Shown here piece after piece: positions 42,473 through 51,109 of a stretch of 64,000 nucleotides of DNA. The notes beneath the pieces were generated by a model. That model was not told where the DNA came from, did no database searches, and saw only the letters and a program-made list of their open reading frames with translations. Within the stretch, counting starts at the first letter, position 1; each line of letters begins with the position of its first letter. A program made the position numbers and the translations under genes. This DNA is from Hymenobacter terrenus (GTDB taxonomy: Bacteria; Bacteroidota; Bacteroidia; Cytophagales; Hymenobacteraceae), in assembly GCF_000972495.1 (NCBI RefSeq), contig NZ_LATM01000017.1, positions 1-64,000 of the forward strand, written 5' to 3'.

Positions 42473-43045
42473 ATGAAAAGCCTCGAGATTGTAGGGTTTA
42501 AAAGAGCGAATCTCGGTAAAACGGACGCCAAGGCATTGCGCCTCGACGCTCAAGTACCGTGCGTGTTATATGGCGGCAAGGACACCGTGCACTTCTCTGT
42601 GCCCGCTATCCTGTTCCGCGAGTTGTTGTACACGCCCGAGGCTCACATCGTGGACCTGAACGTGGAAGGCACCCTGTACCGCGCCATCGTGCAGGACGCC
42701 CAGTTTCACCCCGTGAACGAAATGCTCCTCCACGTTGACTTCCTGGAATTGGAGGAAGGCAAAGAGGTGAAAATGGACATCCCCGTGAAATACGTGGGCG
42801 TGTCGCCCGGCGTACTGGCCGGTGGTAAGCTGGTAAGCAAGCTGCGCAAAGTGCGCGTGCGCGCCACCATGGAAAACCTCCCCGACTACGTTGAAGTGAA
42901 CATCGGTGCCCTGGAGCTCGGTAAGTCCATCAAGGTAGGTGCCGTGCAGCCCACCAACTACACTATTCTGACCAGCGCGGAAGCTCCCATTGCCACCATC
43001 ACCATACCGCGTGCACTGAAAGGCGAAATGGCCGGCAACAAATAA
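42473..43045 (+). CDS. rplY: 50S ribosomal protein L25/general stress protein CTC
   Basis: 190 residues from ATG 42473. Two-domain CTC form: L25-like N-terminal beta domain binding 5S rRNA (KSLEIVGFKRANLGKTDAKALR, VPCVLYGG), then the C-terminal TL5-type domain (about 95-180, VKYVGVSPGVLAGGKL). Followed by a terminator and by pth, the usual rplY-pth neighbour pair. Confidence 0.95.
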   Translation: MKSLEIVGFKRANLGKTDAKALRLDAQVPCVLYGGKDTVHFSVPAILFRELLYTPEAHIVDLNVEGTLYRAIVQDAQFHPVNEMLLHVDFLELEEGKEVKMDIPVKYVGVSPGVLAGGKLVSKLRKVRVRATMENLPDYVEVNIGALELGKSIKVGAVQPTNYTILTSAEAPIATITIPRALKGEMAGNK

Positions 43046-43048
43046 GTA

Positions 43049-43085
43049 TCACGGATGTAGTCGGATTATTCGGATTTCACGGATT
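43049..43085. repeat. TCACGGAT..GTCGGATT repeat after rplY
   Basis: First of two inverted copies flanking the rplY terminator; its partner is 43189-43217. A third copy lies at 50993-51031. Confidence 0.8.
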
Positions 43086-43110
43086 CTCCTGACCAACTTC
43101 CGATACATTA

Positions 43111-43144
43111 AAAAAAGCCGCTCCAATTTTGGGGCGGCTTTTTT
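43111..43144. terminator. Terminator of rplY
   Basis: Stem AAAAAAGCCGC/GCGGCTTTTTT, usable in both directions. Confidence 0.9.
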
Positions 43145-43188
43145 AATACAAGGGCTTACTCCTGCGAATGCACCGCAGGCCAACTGGT

Positions 43189-43217
43189 AATCCATGAAAT
43201 CCGACTAAATCCGTGAT
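43189..43217. repeat. Inverted copy of the TCACGGAT repeat, abutting the pth start
   Basis: Ends at base 43217; the pth ATG is 43218. The 5' untranslated region and ribosome-binding region of pth are therefore provided by the repeat. Confidence 0.85.
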
Positions 43218-43784
43218 ATGAAGTTTCTGGTTCTTTGCCTGGGCAATATTGGCCTAGAGTACGCTGATACTCGCCACAACATCGGCTTCATGGTGGCCGA
43301 TTATCTGGCCGCCAAATTTGACGCGCCACGGTTTGAAATTGGCCGCCATGCCTTTACTACTGAAATCAAGCATAAGGGCCACACCTACGCGCTGGTGAAG
43401 CCCACCACCTATATGAACCTGAGCGGCAAAGCGGCTGCCCACTGGCTGGCCACGCTCAAAATTCCAGTGGAAAATATGGTGGTTGTAACCGACGACCTCG
43501 CCCTCCCCTTCGGCAAGCTGCGCCTGAAGGGGCAAGGCTCCGCCGGGGGGCACAATGGTCTGAAAGACATTCAAGCCACGCTCGGCACCGATGTTTATGC
43601 GCGGCTGCGATTTGGTGTAGACGCTAATTTCCCCAAGGGTAGGCAAGTAGATTACGTGCTCAATCCATTTTCGGCCGACGAATTAATTGAGCTGCCAACC
43701 CGCATTGAAAAAGCGGGTGATGCCGTTCTGGCATTCGGCGCGTTGGGATTAGAAAGGGCCATGAACTTGGTAAACGTGAAATAA
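43218..43784 (+). CDS. pth: Peptidyl-tRNA hydrolase
   Basis: 188 residues. LCLGNIGLEYADTRHNIGFM with catalytic H20, KPTTYMNLSG, and the GSAGGHNGLKD signature. It recycles peptidyl-tRNAs that drop off the ribosome. Typical length. Downstream lies a perfect 56-bp palindrome shared with convergent metG. Confidence 0.97.
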   Translation: MKFLVLCLGNIGLEYADTRHNIGFMVADYLAAKFDAPRFEIGRHAFTTEIKHKGHTYALVKPTTYMNLSGKAAAHWLATLKIPVENMVVVTDDLALPFGKLRLKGQGSAGGHNGLKDIQATLGTDVYARLRFGVDANFPKGRQVDYVLNPFSADELIELPTRIEKAGDAVLAFGALGLERAMNLVNVK

Positions 43785-43833
43785 TGCCCACGAGCACCGT
43801 AGCTTTCTTGAGGTACTGTCGGCCTGGCTTTAT

Positions 43834-43889
43834 AGCTATTACATGAAAAAGGCGCGGCCCATGGGCCGCGCCTTTTTCATGTAATAGCT
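43834..43889. terminator. 56-bp perfect palindrome used as terminator between pth and metG
   Basis: Two 28-base arms without any spacer, centred at 43861/43862. The inner part is A5-GGCGCGGCC / GGCCGCGCC-T5, a bidirectional terminator; the outer AGCTATTACATG half adds 12 more paired bases. It starts 50 bases after pth and ends 8 bases before the metG stop. Confidence 0.9.
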
Positions 43890-43896
43890 GTTTTGC

Positions 43897-45939
43897 TTAC
43901 GCCACGCTACTGCCGTTGCGTACCGGTTTGCTCGGCTGCATCAGGGCCAGGCTGCCATCCGCGTTTTCAGCCATCAGCAGCATGCCCTGGCTTTGGATGC
44001 CTTTGATTTCGCGGGGCGCCAAGTTGAGGAGTACCTGTACTTGCTGGCCAATCAGGGCCTCGGGAATGAAATGCTCGGCAATACCGCTCACAATGGTGCG
44101 CTGCTCAAGGCCGAGGTCTATGGTTAGCTTCAGCAGCTTTTTGGTCTTCGCTACTTTCTCGGCAGCTACGACCGTGCCGATACGCAAATCCATTTGGCCA
44201 AAAGCATCAAATGATATATCCGCTTTGGCGGGCGTTACGGGCGTGCTGGCGAGCTGATTTTCCTTTTTAGTATCAAGGAGCTTTTGCACCTGCGTTTCCA
44301 CAACGGCGTCTTCGATTTTGGCAAACAGCAGGGCAGCCTCTCGCAGCTCATGGCCAGCAGCCAGGGCGTCGGGACGGCCGGCGCTGGCCCAGTTACCCAA
44401 CTCCAGGTTGAGCATGGCAGCCAGTTTGCGGGCCGATTCAGGCAGAAACGGCTCCAGCACGGGAGCCAGTGCCGCTGCTATTTGCAGCGCCACGTGCAAC
44501 ACGGTACCCGTGCGGGCTGCATCCGTTTTGATGAGATGCCAGGGCTGGGTTTCAGCCAAATATTTATTTCCTAAACGGGCTAAGTTTATCACTTCAGCCA
44601 ATGCATCCCGGAAACGGTAATTTTCAATTAGCTCCCCAATCTTAGCGGGAAACTCTGCCAGTTGCGCAAAAGCATCTTGGTCAATGGCCGTTAATTCACC
44701 CAAGGCGGGCACTTTTCCTTCGAAGAATTTATGCGTGAGCACGGTAGCCCGGTTCACGAAGTTTCCAAGAGTAGCAACTAATTCGTTGTTGTTGCGCGCC
44801 TGAAAATCCTTCCAGGTAAAATCGTTGTCCTTCGTCTCAGGAGCATTGGCGCACAGCACGTAGCGCAATACGTCGGCCTGGCCGGGGAAATCAGCCAGGT
44901 ATTCGTGCAGCCACACGGCCCAGTTGCGCGAGGTGCTGATTTTATCACCTTCCAGATTGAGAAACTCATTGGCGGGTACGTTATCCGGTAGAATAAATTC
45001 CCCGTGCGCCTTCAGCATTACCGGAAAAATAATGCAGTGAAAAACAATATTATCCTTACCAATAAAGTGCACGAGCTTGGAATCGGCATCTTTCCAATAC
45101 AATTCCCATTCATCCGGAAACGCTTCTTTGGTAGCAGAGATATAACCAATGGGAGCATCGAACCAGACATAGAGCACTTTACCTTCGGCGCCGGGCACTG
45201 GCACCGGCACGCCCCAGTCGAGGTCGCGCGTTACGGCGCGGGGATGCAGGCCTTGATCAATCCAGGATTTACACTGGCCGTACACGTTGGCTTTCCAATC
45301 GTTTTTGTGGCCTTCAACTATCCATTCGCGCAGCCAGGGCTCGTACTGGTCGAGAGGCAGAAACCAATGCTTAGTATCGCGCAACACGGGTTGCGCACCG
45401 CTGAGCATACTGCGCGGATTAATTAATTCTGTTGGACTAAGCGACGTGCCGCAGCGCTCGCACTGGTCGCCGTAGGCATTTTCATTACCGCAATTAGGGC
45501 AAGTTCCCACAATGTAGCGGTCGGCTAGAAATTGTTGGGCCTGCTCGTCGAAGTACTGCTGCGTCGTTTGTTCGATAAATTGACCAGCGTCGTTCAGCTT
45601 GGTAAAAAAACTGCTGGAAACCTCGGCGTGGGTGCTTGAGGAAGTGCGGGAATACACATCGAACGACACATTGAAATCTCGGAACGAATCACGAATCAGG
45701 GTGTGGTACTTATCGACTACCTGCTGCGGCGTCACCCCCTCTTTTTGAGCCCGAATGGTAATTGGAACACCATGCTCATCGGAGCCACAAATAAACTTAA
45801 CATCGCGACCAGCCGAACGCAGATAACGCACATAAATGTCGGCGGGCAAGTAAACTCCGGCCAAATGGCCAATATGCACCGGGCCATTGGCATAGGGCAA
45901 AGCAGCGGTAACCGTGTAACGCTTAGGAAGAACTGACAT
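43897..45939 (-). CDS. metG: Methionyl-tRNA synthetase
   Basis: 680 residues. HIGH motif in GPVHIGHLAG (about 20-29), a zinc knuckle with paired cysteines CPNC and CERC around 148-165, KMSKS variant KISTSRN, and a C-terminal OB-fold tRNA-binding domain (about 570-680, DLRIGTVVAAEKV). It attaches Met to tRNA-Met. Convergent with pth. Confidence 0.97.
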   Translation of the reverse strand: MSVLPKRYTVTAALPYANGPVHIGHLAGVYLPADIYVRYLRSAGRDVKFICGSDEHGVPITIRAQKEGVTPQQVVDKYHTLIRDSFRDFNVSFDVYSRTSSSTHAEVSSSFFTKLNDAGQFIEQTTQQYFDEQAQQFLADRYIVGTCPNCGNENAYGDQCERCGTSLSPTELINPRSMLSGAQPVLRDTKHWFLPLDQYEPWLREWIVEGHKNDWKANVYGQCKSWIDQGLHPRAVTRDLDWGVPVPVPGAEGKVLYVWFDAPIGYISATKEAFPDEWELYWKDADSKLVHFIGKDNIVFHCIIFPVMLKAHGEFILPDNVPANEFLNLEGDKISTSRNWAVWLHEYLADFPGQADVLRYVLCANAPETKDNDFTWKDFQARNNNELVATLGNFVNRATVLTHKFFEGKVPALGELTAIDQDAFAQLAEFPAKIGELIENYRFRDALAEVINLARLGNKYLAETQPWHLIKTDAARTGTVLHVALQIAAALAPVLEPFLPESARKLAAMLNLELGNWASAGRPDALAAGHELREAALLFAKIEDAVVETQVQKLLDTKKENQLASTPVTPAKADISFDAFGQMDLRIGTVVAAEKVAKTKKLLKLTIDLGLEQRTIVSGIAEHFIPEALIGQQVQVLLNLAPREIKGIQSQGMLLMAENADGSLALMQPSKPVRNGSSVA

Positions 45940-46169
45940 AAAACAAACAAGGAAAAGCGTAGCAACTAAGTGCTAAGTCTTTAAATAAAAGAGTTAGCAC
46001 TTATTCACACGATGCAAGAGAACGATGAAAAAAAGCGCAGAAATTAAATCAACAAAAAAACAGGCAGGCCGTTTGACAATTAATTCATTTTATATTTGAG
46101 CGCGGCTAATTTTAAATTGAAGCTTAAATAGGCACCGCCCCCTCTTCTCACCCTTCATTAACCATTCAA
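45940..46169. promoter_or_regulatory. Divergent promoter region of metG and the AT-hook gene
   Basis: On the plus strand TATATTTG (46091-46098) matches the TAnnTTTG -7 box, with TTTG at 46072-46075 but a spacing of only 15 bases. The stretch is A/T-rich compared with its surroundings. Confidence 0.45.
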
Positions 46170-46904
46170 ATGAAAAAGCCTGCTGCTCCAATTAAAACGG
46201 AAAAACGCGCCAAATACACATTGGAAGAAAAGACAGCGCGCAAATCAGCAAAAGATGCTGGCAACGCTGCATCTGTTCTGAACGATGACCGGGCCGATAA
46301 AAAGGCCAGCCAGAAAAAATCGCTCAAATCGGCGGCTAAGCAATTGCAAAAAGAGTTGAATAACCGCATGAACGAAGTGGTGGCTCGCATCCGCAAAGAA
46401 ACGAAGGCCAAGCTGAAGGAAGTAGTTAAGGAGGCCACACGCCGCCTAGATAGCGACACGGAGCGAATGTTTGAGCAGGCTCTGCACACCATCGTCCGGC
46501 ACTACGATTCGGTATCGGGCAGCAACGGCGCCGCCGATAATGGCAGTGACGACGACAGCGGCAAAGCCAAACGCGGCCGTAAAAAAGGACAAGCGCTAAG
46601 TAAAGATGGTGGCTCTCGCAAGTTGCGTGCATCCCAAGCCGACACTACTGACGCCGCAACGGATGCTGCTACCGATACCACAACCGAGACGCCAGCCCCC
46701 AAAACCCGTGGGCGCAAGCCCGGCTCCGCAGCCACCAAGACTAAAGCTACCGCTACGGGGGCCCGGCGCGGGCCCAAACCTGGCACGCCCGCCACTGGCG
46801 CCCGCCGCGGGCCCAAACCGCGCATTCAAGCCACCCCGACACTAGAAAGCAATACGATACTGAATCCTGCTGATAGCGCTAGCACCAACGAAGTAAGCGC
46901 ATAG
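46170..46904 (+). CDS. Basic AT-hook-rich protein, probable nucleoid-associated
   Basis: 244 residues, strongly basic. An N-terminal lysine-rich helical part (about 1-115, with coiled-coil tendency at 50-110) is followed by a low-complexity tail with AT-hook-like cores: KRGRKKG, TRGRKPG and two ARRGPKPG/R, the last two being a near-exact tandem duplication. No signal peptide. It resembles histone-H1-like or HimA-tail proteins in composition only. It probably binds DNA and would compact or bridge it; the specific role is unknown. A long hairpin terminator follows. Confidence 0.75.
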   Translation: MKKPAAPIKTEKRAKYTLEEKTARKSAKDAGNAASVLNDDRADKKASQKKSLKSAAKQLQKELNNRMNEVVARIRKETKAKLKEVVKEATRRLDSDTERMFEQALHTIVRHYDSVSGSNGAADNGSDDDSGKAKRGRKKGQALSKDGGSRKLRASQADTTDAATDAATDTTTETPAPKTRGRKPGSAATKTKATATGARRGPKPGTPATGARRGPKPRIQATPTLESNTILNPADSASTNEVSA

Positions 46905-46920
46905 CTTTTCTTCCTCGGCA

Positions 46921-46989
46921 ACCCACTCCCGCATGCAAAAGCCCGGTCCTAATTAAAATTGGATCGGGCTTTTGCATGCGGGAGTGGGT
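46921..46989. terminator. Long hairpin terminator (29-bp arms)
   Basis: Arms 46921-46949 and 46961-46989, one mismatch, 11-base A/T loop. The inner part (GCAAAAGCCC..) and outer ACCCACTCCC extend far beyond a minimal terminator stem. It lies between convergent genes. Confidence 0.85.
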
Positions 46990-47008
46990 CGTAAACTGCA
47001 ACTAGGGT

Positions 47009-47368
47009 CTAAGGTCGACGGCGGGTCGTATCGACGGGCGGATCGTACTTAAGACGCTGTAGACGGGTTTCGGGCGTGGTGGTATTGGGGTCGTTGGTAT
47101 TGACGTTCTCGATGCGCTTTAGGCGGTTTATGTCGGCTGCCTGCTCACCCAAACGGACGCGATTGGGAGTAGCATCGGGCACGGCAGCATTATTGCCGTT
47201 GCCACTGCTGTTGTAAATAGCGCGTCGGTCGGCATCGGTTTGGACTTGGGTGGGCACCGAGGTGGGCGTGGCAGTTTCGGCCGTTTGCTCGGAAGCGGTG
47301 CAGGCCGATAGCAGTACCGTACTCAAAGCCACTCGTGCGGAGTTTGTGAAAAGACGAAAGTTCATCAT
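47009..47368 (-). CDS. Small hypothetical lipoprotein
   Basis: 119 residues from ATG 47368 (an ATG one codon later also fits). Lipobox LLSACTAS (Cys near residue 23), then a Thr/Gln/Pro-rich linker and a polar tail with RLKRIENVNTNDPNTT. No conserved domain seen. It could be a surface or periplasmic lipoprotein. Convergent with the AT-hook gene. Confidence 0.6.
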   Translation of the reverse strand: MMNFRLFTNSARVALSTVLLSACTASEQTAETATPTSVPTQVQTDADRRAIYNSSGNGNNAAVPDATPNRVRLGEQAADINRLKRIENVNTNDPNTTTPETRLQRLKYDPPVDTTRRRP

Positions 47369-47443
47369 TGCCAACGCATGAAAATGCGGGCCAGAGTAGG
47401 CCGCCTGCTTCAAACGCGGCTTGTGGTGTTGTGGTTGGCGAAG

Positions 47444-48235
47444 CTAGGCCTGTACGCAATTAATTTTTTGGGGCTTAATACCATCCCAAAGCGCCATGCG
47501 TGCTTCGAGGCAACGAATGACAACCTGCTGGCACTCCAGCCAGCGTTCGGGGTCTTCGGCGCACAACTCGCGCACCATTTGCTGGGCCAGAGGAGCGTGC
47601 ACTTCCTCATCAAGCTCAATGTGGCGGTCGAGATAATAGGTAAACGTATCGAGCTGACTCGGAAACCGGTCGCGTAACTCGCCCACCAGCTGGCGAAACA
47701 TGGCCGGAATCAGGTCCTCACGGCCGAAAGTGAAAGCTGCCGCCACCACGTGCGGTTTATCAGACTGGATGATGGCAAATGTAGTTTCAACAAACTGACG
47801 CACTGAATCAGGCATCCGAGCCGCGTCTAGTGCTTGTGAGATGGTGCGCCCCGCTGCCACCGCGGCTACCAGTCGATGAATCGGGGCGGTATCGGCACCA
47901 CATTCCTCCATGGCTCGCACGTAGAGCTCAAAATGGCTGGTTGGCCGGCCCTCGGGGTCAATGTCGCTTTCTTCTCCCAGCACGATTTCGTTGATGAGGC
48001 GCCGGGTGGCGGCATTAGCTGTGGGTACCCAAGGCACCTGCACACAGGTCAAATCCCGCTGCAACGACTTAAGCAGTGACATAAAGTCCCAAACGGCGAA
48101 GACATGATGCTCCATAAATCGCCGCAAATCGGGCAAAGTTTGGAGCCGGTAATACAACCCGTTATTGAGCAATAGACGGCGAGTAGGTGCCACTTCCCGT
48201 TGCAGGTACTCGATGGGATCTAAGACGTTGCACAT
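47444..48235 (-). CDS. DUF3050 family protein (heme oxygenase-like fold)
   Basis: 263 residues from ATG 48235; two upstream codons lead to a TTG and are not used. Family signatures include RRFMEHHVFAVWDFMSLLK, FGREDLIPAMF and YYLDRHIELDEEVH, with conserved histidines suited to metal binding. The fold is like heme oxygenase and TenA; the reaction is not known. It lies alone upstream of the lipoprotein gene on the same strand. Confidence 0.85.
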   Translation of the reverse strand: MCNVLDPIEYLQREVAPTRRLLLNNGLYYRLQTLPDLRRFMEHHVFAVWDFMSLLKSLQRDLTCVQVPWVPTANAATRRLINEIVLGEESDIDPEGRPTSHFELYVRAMEECGADTAPIHRLVAAVAAGRTISQALDAARMPDSVRQFVETTFAIIQSDKPHVVAAAFTFGREDLIPAMFRQLVGELRDRFPSQLDTFTYYLDRHIELDEEVHAPLAQQMVRELCAEDPERWLECQQVVIRCLEARMALWDGIKPQKINCVQA

Positions 48236-48324
48236 AGACAAAGCTTGCTTTTATATAAATTTTCTAATAAAATAGAATAATTCCCCATCTCTTAAATTGT
48301 TGATTTTAGGCTGTTTTAGATACG

Positions 48325-48362
48325 AAAAAGCCCCCTGACACGGATTGCCAGAAGGGCGCTAT
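48325..48362 (-). terminator. Probable terminator of msrB
   Basis: Imperfect stem around AGCCCCCTGACA with T5 on the minus strand. Confidence 0.5.
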
Positions 48363-48394
48363 TTATGAATTTTCCTAGGAAAATCCAGGGTACG

Positions 48395-48943
48395 CTATTT
48401 TTTCTCAAAGACCAGCGCATTCCCGTCCATGCAATAGCGCTGCCCCGTAGGTTTAGGTCCGTCATCAAAAACATGGCCGAGGTGACCGCCACACTTCGCG
48501 CACACAATCTCATCGCGGCTCATGCCAAAGGTATTATCGGAAGCAACTTTCACGCTGTTTTCGGTAGCAGGTGCGAAGAAGCTAGGCCAACCCGTACCCG
48601 ACTCAAACTTGGTATCAGAGGAAAAAAGTAAGTTGTGGTCGGCGGCGCAGTAGTAGTTGCCGACGGCATGGTTGTCGTGGTATTTACCAGTAAATGGCCG
48701 CTCAGTGCCCTTTTCGCGCAGAATATAAAACTGGTCGGGAGTCAGCACTTTGCGCCATTCTGCCGCCGTCTTGCGCACTGGAAACTCGTCGGGCTTCCCC
48801 GTAACGGGCTTAGGCTTGAAATAGGTTTTGCCCGCTACGGGGCGGGCGGAGTGGGACGTATTGACTGCCACATCGCGTTTTTGCGAACAGGCCACATTGA
48901 GAGAGAGCACAGAGACAAATAGCAACAGCAAAGAGAAGCGCAT
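48395..48943 (-). CDS. msrB: Peptide-methionine (R)-S-oxide reductase, lipoprotein
   Basis: 182 residues from ATG 48943. N-terminal lipoprotein signal (LLFVSVLSLNVACS). The MsrB domain follows with GTGWPSFF, CGGHLGHVFDDGP, and catalytic RYCMDGNAL (Cys near 173). The second zinc pair CAKC is present, but the first (normally C-x-x-C) reads CAAD, so the zinc site is incomplete. It would repair oxidised Met in envelope proteins. Confidence 0.92.
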   Translation of the reverse strand: MRFSLLLLFVSVLSLNVACSQKRDVAVNTSHSARPVAGKTYFKPKPVTGKPDEFPVRKTAAEWRKVLTPDQFYILREKGTERPFTGKYHDNHAVGNYYCAADHNLLFSSDTKFESGTGWPSFFAPATENSVKVASDNTFGMSRDEIVCAKCGGHLGHVFDDGPKPTGQRYCMDGNALVFEKK

Positions 48944-49154
48944 GGTTGAGAATGAGTGGATTGTTGAATGACCAACATACGACGGCAAGCCCGAGTTTGG
49001 TCGGCGAGGTAGACGCAAACCAGTTGGGAACCTTACACCCCGGCTAACGGATTTAGGGCGACAGGCTTGGCGCGTTGCGGCTGGCGCGGCCACTTGTCTC
49101 CGCTGCCTGCCTCTTAATACTTGAGTAACACAAGGCTTTGCACCTTTTTATCCG

Positions 49155-49162
49155 TACCTTTG
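49155..49162 (+). promoter_or_regulatory. Minus-7 box (TACCTTTG) upstream of typA
   Basis: TACCTTTG 21 bases before the typA ATG. A TTTG lies at 49137-49140, but the spacing is only 14 bases. Confidence 0.5.
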
Positions 49163-49182
49163 CACCCGCAAAAACACAACAC

Positions 49183-50994
49183 ATGGCCCAGAACATTCGG
49201 AATATTGCCATCATCGCTCACGTTGACCACGGCAAGACCACCCTGGTGGATAAAATTATCCACGCATCTAAGATTTTCGACGCTCACCAGCAGTTCGACG
49301 ACCTCATCCTCGACAACAACGACCTGGAGCGGGAGCGCGGCATTACCATCGTTTCGAAGAACGTATCGGTTCGCTATAAAGACGTAAAAATCAACATTAT
49401 CGACACTCCTGGTCACGCCGACTTCGGCGGTGAGGTAGAGCGGGTGTTGAAGCTGGCCGACGGCGTGCTGCTGCTCGTGGACGCCTTTGAAGGCGCCATG
49501 CCGCAGACCCGTTTCGTGCTCGGAAAAGCCATTGACCTGGGCCTGAAGCCTATTGTGGTGGTGAACAAAGTAGACAAAGAAAACTGCCGGCCCGACGAGG
49601 TGCACGAGCAGGTATTCGACTTGATGTTTAACCTCGGCGCTACCGAGGACCAGTTGGATTTCGTGACGCTGTACGGCTCTTCGAAGCAGGGCTGGATGAG
49701 CACTGACTGGAAAGTTAAAACCGACAATATCACCCCGCTGCTGGACGCTGTACTGGCTTCGATTCCGCCGGCACCAACCCTGGAAGGCACGCCCCAGATG
49801 CAAATTACCTCGCTCGACTACTCGTCGTTCGTGGGTCGTATCGCCATCGGCCGCGTGCACCGCGGCACCCTGAAAGAGGGTGCCAACATGAGCCTGATGA
49901 AGGCCGATGGCACCATCAAAAAAGTGAAAATCCGTGAGTTGCACGTGTTCGAAGGCCTGGGGCGGAACAAGGTGAGCGAAGTAAACAGTGGCGAAATCTG
50001 CGCCGTGTCGGGCATAGAGGGCTTTGACATTGGTGATACGCTGGCTGACTTTGAAAACCCCGAGGCGCTGGAGCGTATCAGCATCGACGAGCCGACGATG
50101 AACATGCTGTTCACCATCAATAACTCGCCGTTCTTCGGCAAGGAAGGCAAGTTTGTGACCTCGCGCCACTTGCGGGACCGTTTGTTCAAGGAAACTGAGA
50201 AGAACCTCGCGCTACGCGTGCAGGTGACCGATAAGGAAGACACCTTCCTGGTGTTTGGCCGTGGCATTCTGCACTTGTCGGTACTCATCGAAACCATGCG
50301 TCGGGAGGGCTATGAGTTACAAGTGGGCCAGCCCCAGGTTATCTACAAGGAAGACGAAAACGGCAAGCGCCTCGAGCCGATGGAATTGCTCGTGGTGGAC
50401 GTACCCGAGGAGACCGCCGGCAAGGTGATTGAGCTGGTGAGCATGCGCAAAGGCGAAATGACCATCATGGAGCCCAAGGGCGACTTGCAGCACTTGGAAT
50501 TCCGCATTCCGTCGCGGGGCCTCATTGGCCTGCGTAACAACGTGTTGACGGCTACCGGCGGCGAGGCCATCATGAACCACCGCTTCATTGACTTCGAAGA
50601 GCACAAGGGTCCGATTCCGGGCCGCATCGCGGGTTCGCTGATTTCACTGGAAACGGGCCCCGGCACCGCGTACACCATCGACAAGATGCAGGACCGTGGC
50701 TCCTTCTTCGTGGACCCGGGCGAGGAAGTGTACGCGGGTCAGGTTATCGGCGAGCACACCCGTCCGAACGACTTGACTATTAACATTCAGAAAGGTAAGA
50801 AGCTGACTAACATGCGTGCTTCGGGCTCGGACGAAAATGCCAAGATTGTGCCTAAGCGCCAGTTTTCGCTGGAAGAAGCTATGGAATACATCCAGAAGGA
50901 TGAGTACCTGGAGGTAACGCCGAAGTCGGTGCGGATGCGTAAGATTCTGCTCGACGAAAACGAGCGTCTGCGCTACGCCAAGCAGGCCGAATAA
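49183..50994 (+). CDS. typA: Translational GTPase TypA/BipA
   Basis: 603 residues from ATG 49183; upstream in-frame ATG at 49138 is within the promoter area. G1 AHVDHGKTTL, G2/G3 RGITI and DTPGHADFGGEV, G4 NKVD, G5 region; domains II to V follow, including DMRASGSDEN-like NMRASGSDENAKI. Ribosome-associated GTPase used in stress and ribosome assembly. Followed by a repeat that begins inside the stop codon and a terminator. Confidence 0.97.
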   Translation: MAQNIRNIAIIAHVDHGKTTLVDKIIHASKIFDAHQQFDDLILDNNDLERERGITIVSKNVSVRYKDVKINIIDTPGHADFGGEVERVLKLADGVLLLVDAFEGAMPQTRFVLGKAIDLGLKPIVVVNKVDKENCRPDEVHEQVFDLMFNLGATEDQLDFVTLYGSSKQGWMSTDWKVKTDNITPLLDAVLASIPPAPTLEGTPQMQITSLDYSSFVGRIAIGRVHRGTLKEGANMSLMKADGTIKKVKIRELHVFEGLGRNKVSEVNSGEICAVSGIEGFDIGDTLADFENPEALERISIDEPTMNMLFTINNSPFFGKEGKFVTSRHLRDRLFKETEKNLALRVQVTDKEDTFLVFGRGILHLSVLIETMRREGYELQVGQPQVIYKEDENGKRLEPMELLVVDVPEETAGKVIELVSMRKGEMTIMEPKGDLQHLEFRIPSRGLIGLRNNVLTATGGEAIMNHRFIDFEEHKGPIPGRIAGSLISLETGPGTAYTIDKMQDRGSFFVDPGEEVYAGQVIGEHTRPNDLTINIQKGKKLTNMRASGSDENAKIVPKRQFSLEEAMEYIQKDEYLEVTPKSVRMRKILLDENERLRYAKQAE

Positions 50995-51031
50995 TCACGG
51001 ATTTGGTCGGATTCGACTGATTTGACGGATT
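50993..51031. repeat. TCACGGAT repeat overlapping the typA stop codon
   Basis: The repeat starts within TAA (50992-50994) and continues with AATCACGGATTTGGTCGGATT. Related copies at 43049-43085 and 43189-43217. Confidence 0.8.
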
Positions 51032-51040
51032 ACTTGTTGA

Positions 51041-51070
51041 GAAGGGCGCGGCTTTGGTCGCGCCCTTTTT
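51041..51070 (+). terminator. Terminator of typA
   Basis: Stem AAGGGCGCG/CGCGCCCTT, loop of 8, followed by T5. Confidence 0.88.
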
Positions 51071-51109
51071 CTTTGGATGCCGTTTAACTTTTCAAGCAAT
51101 TTCACTTTC

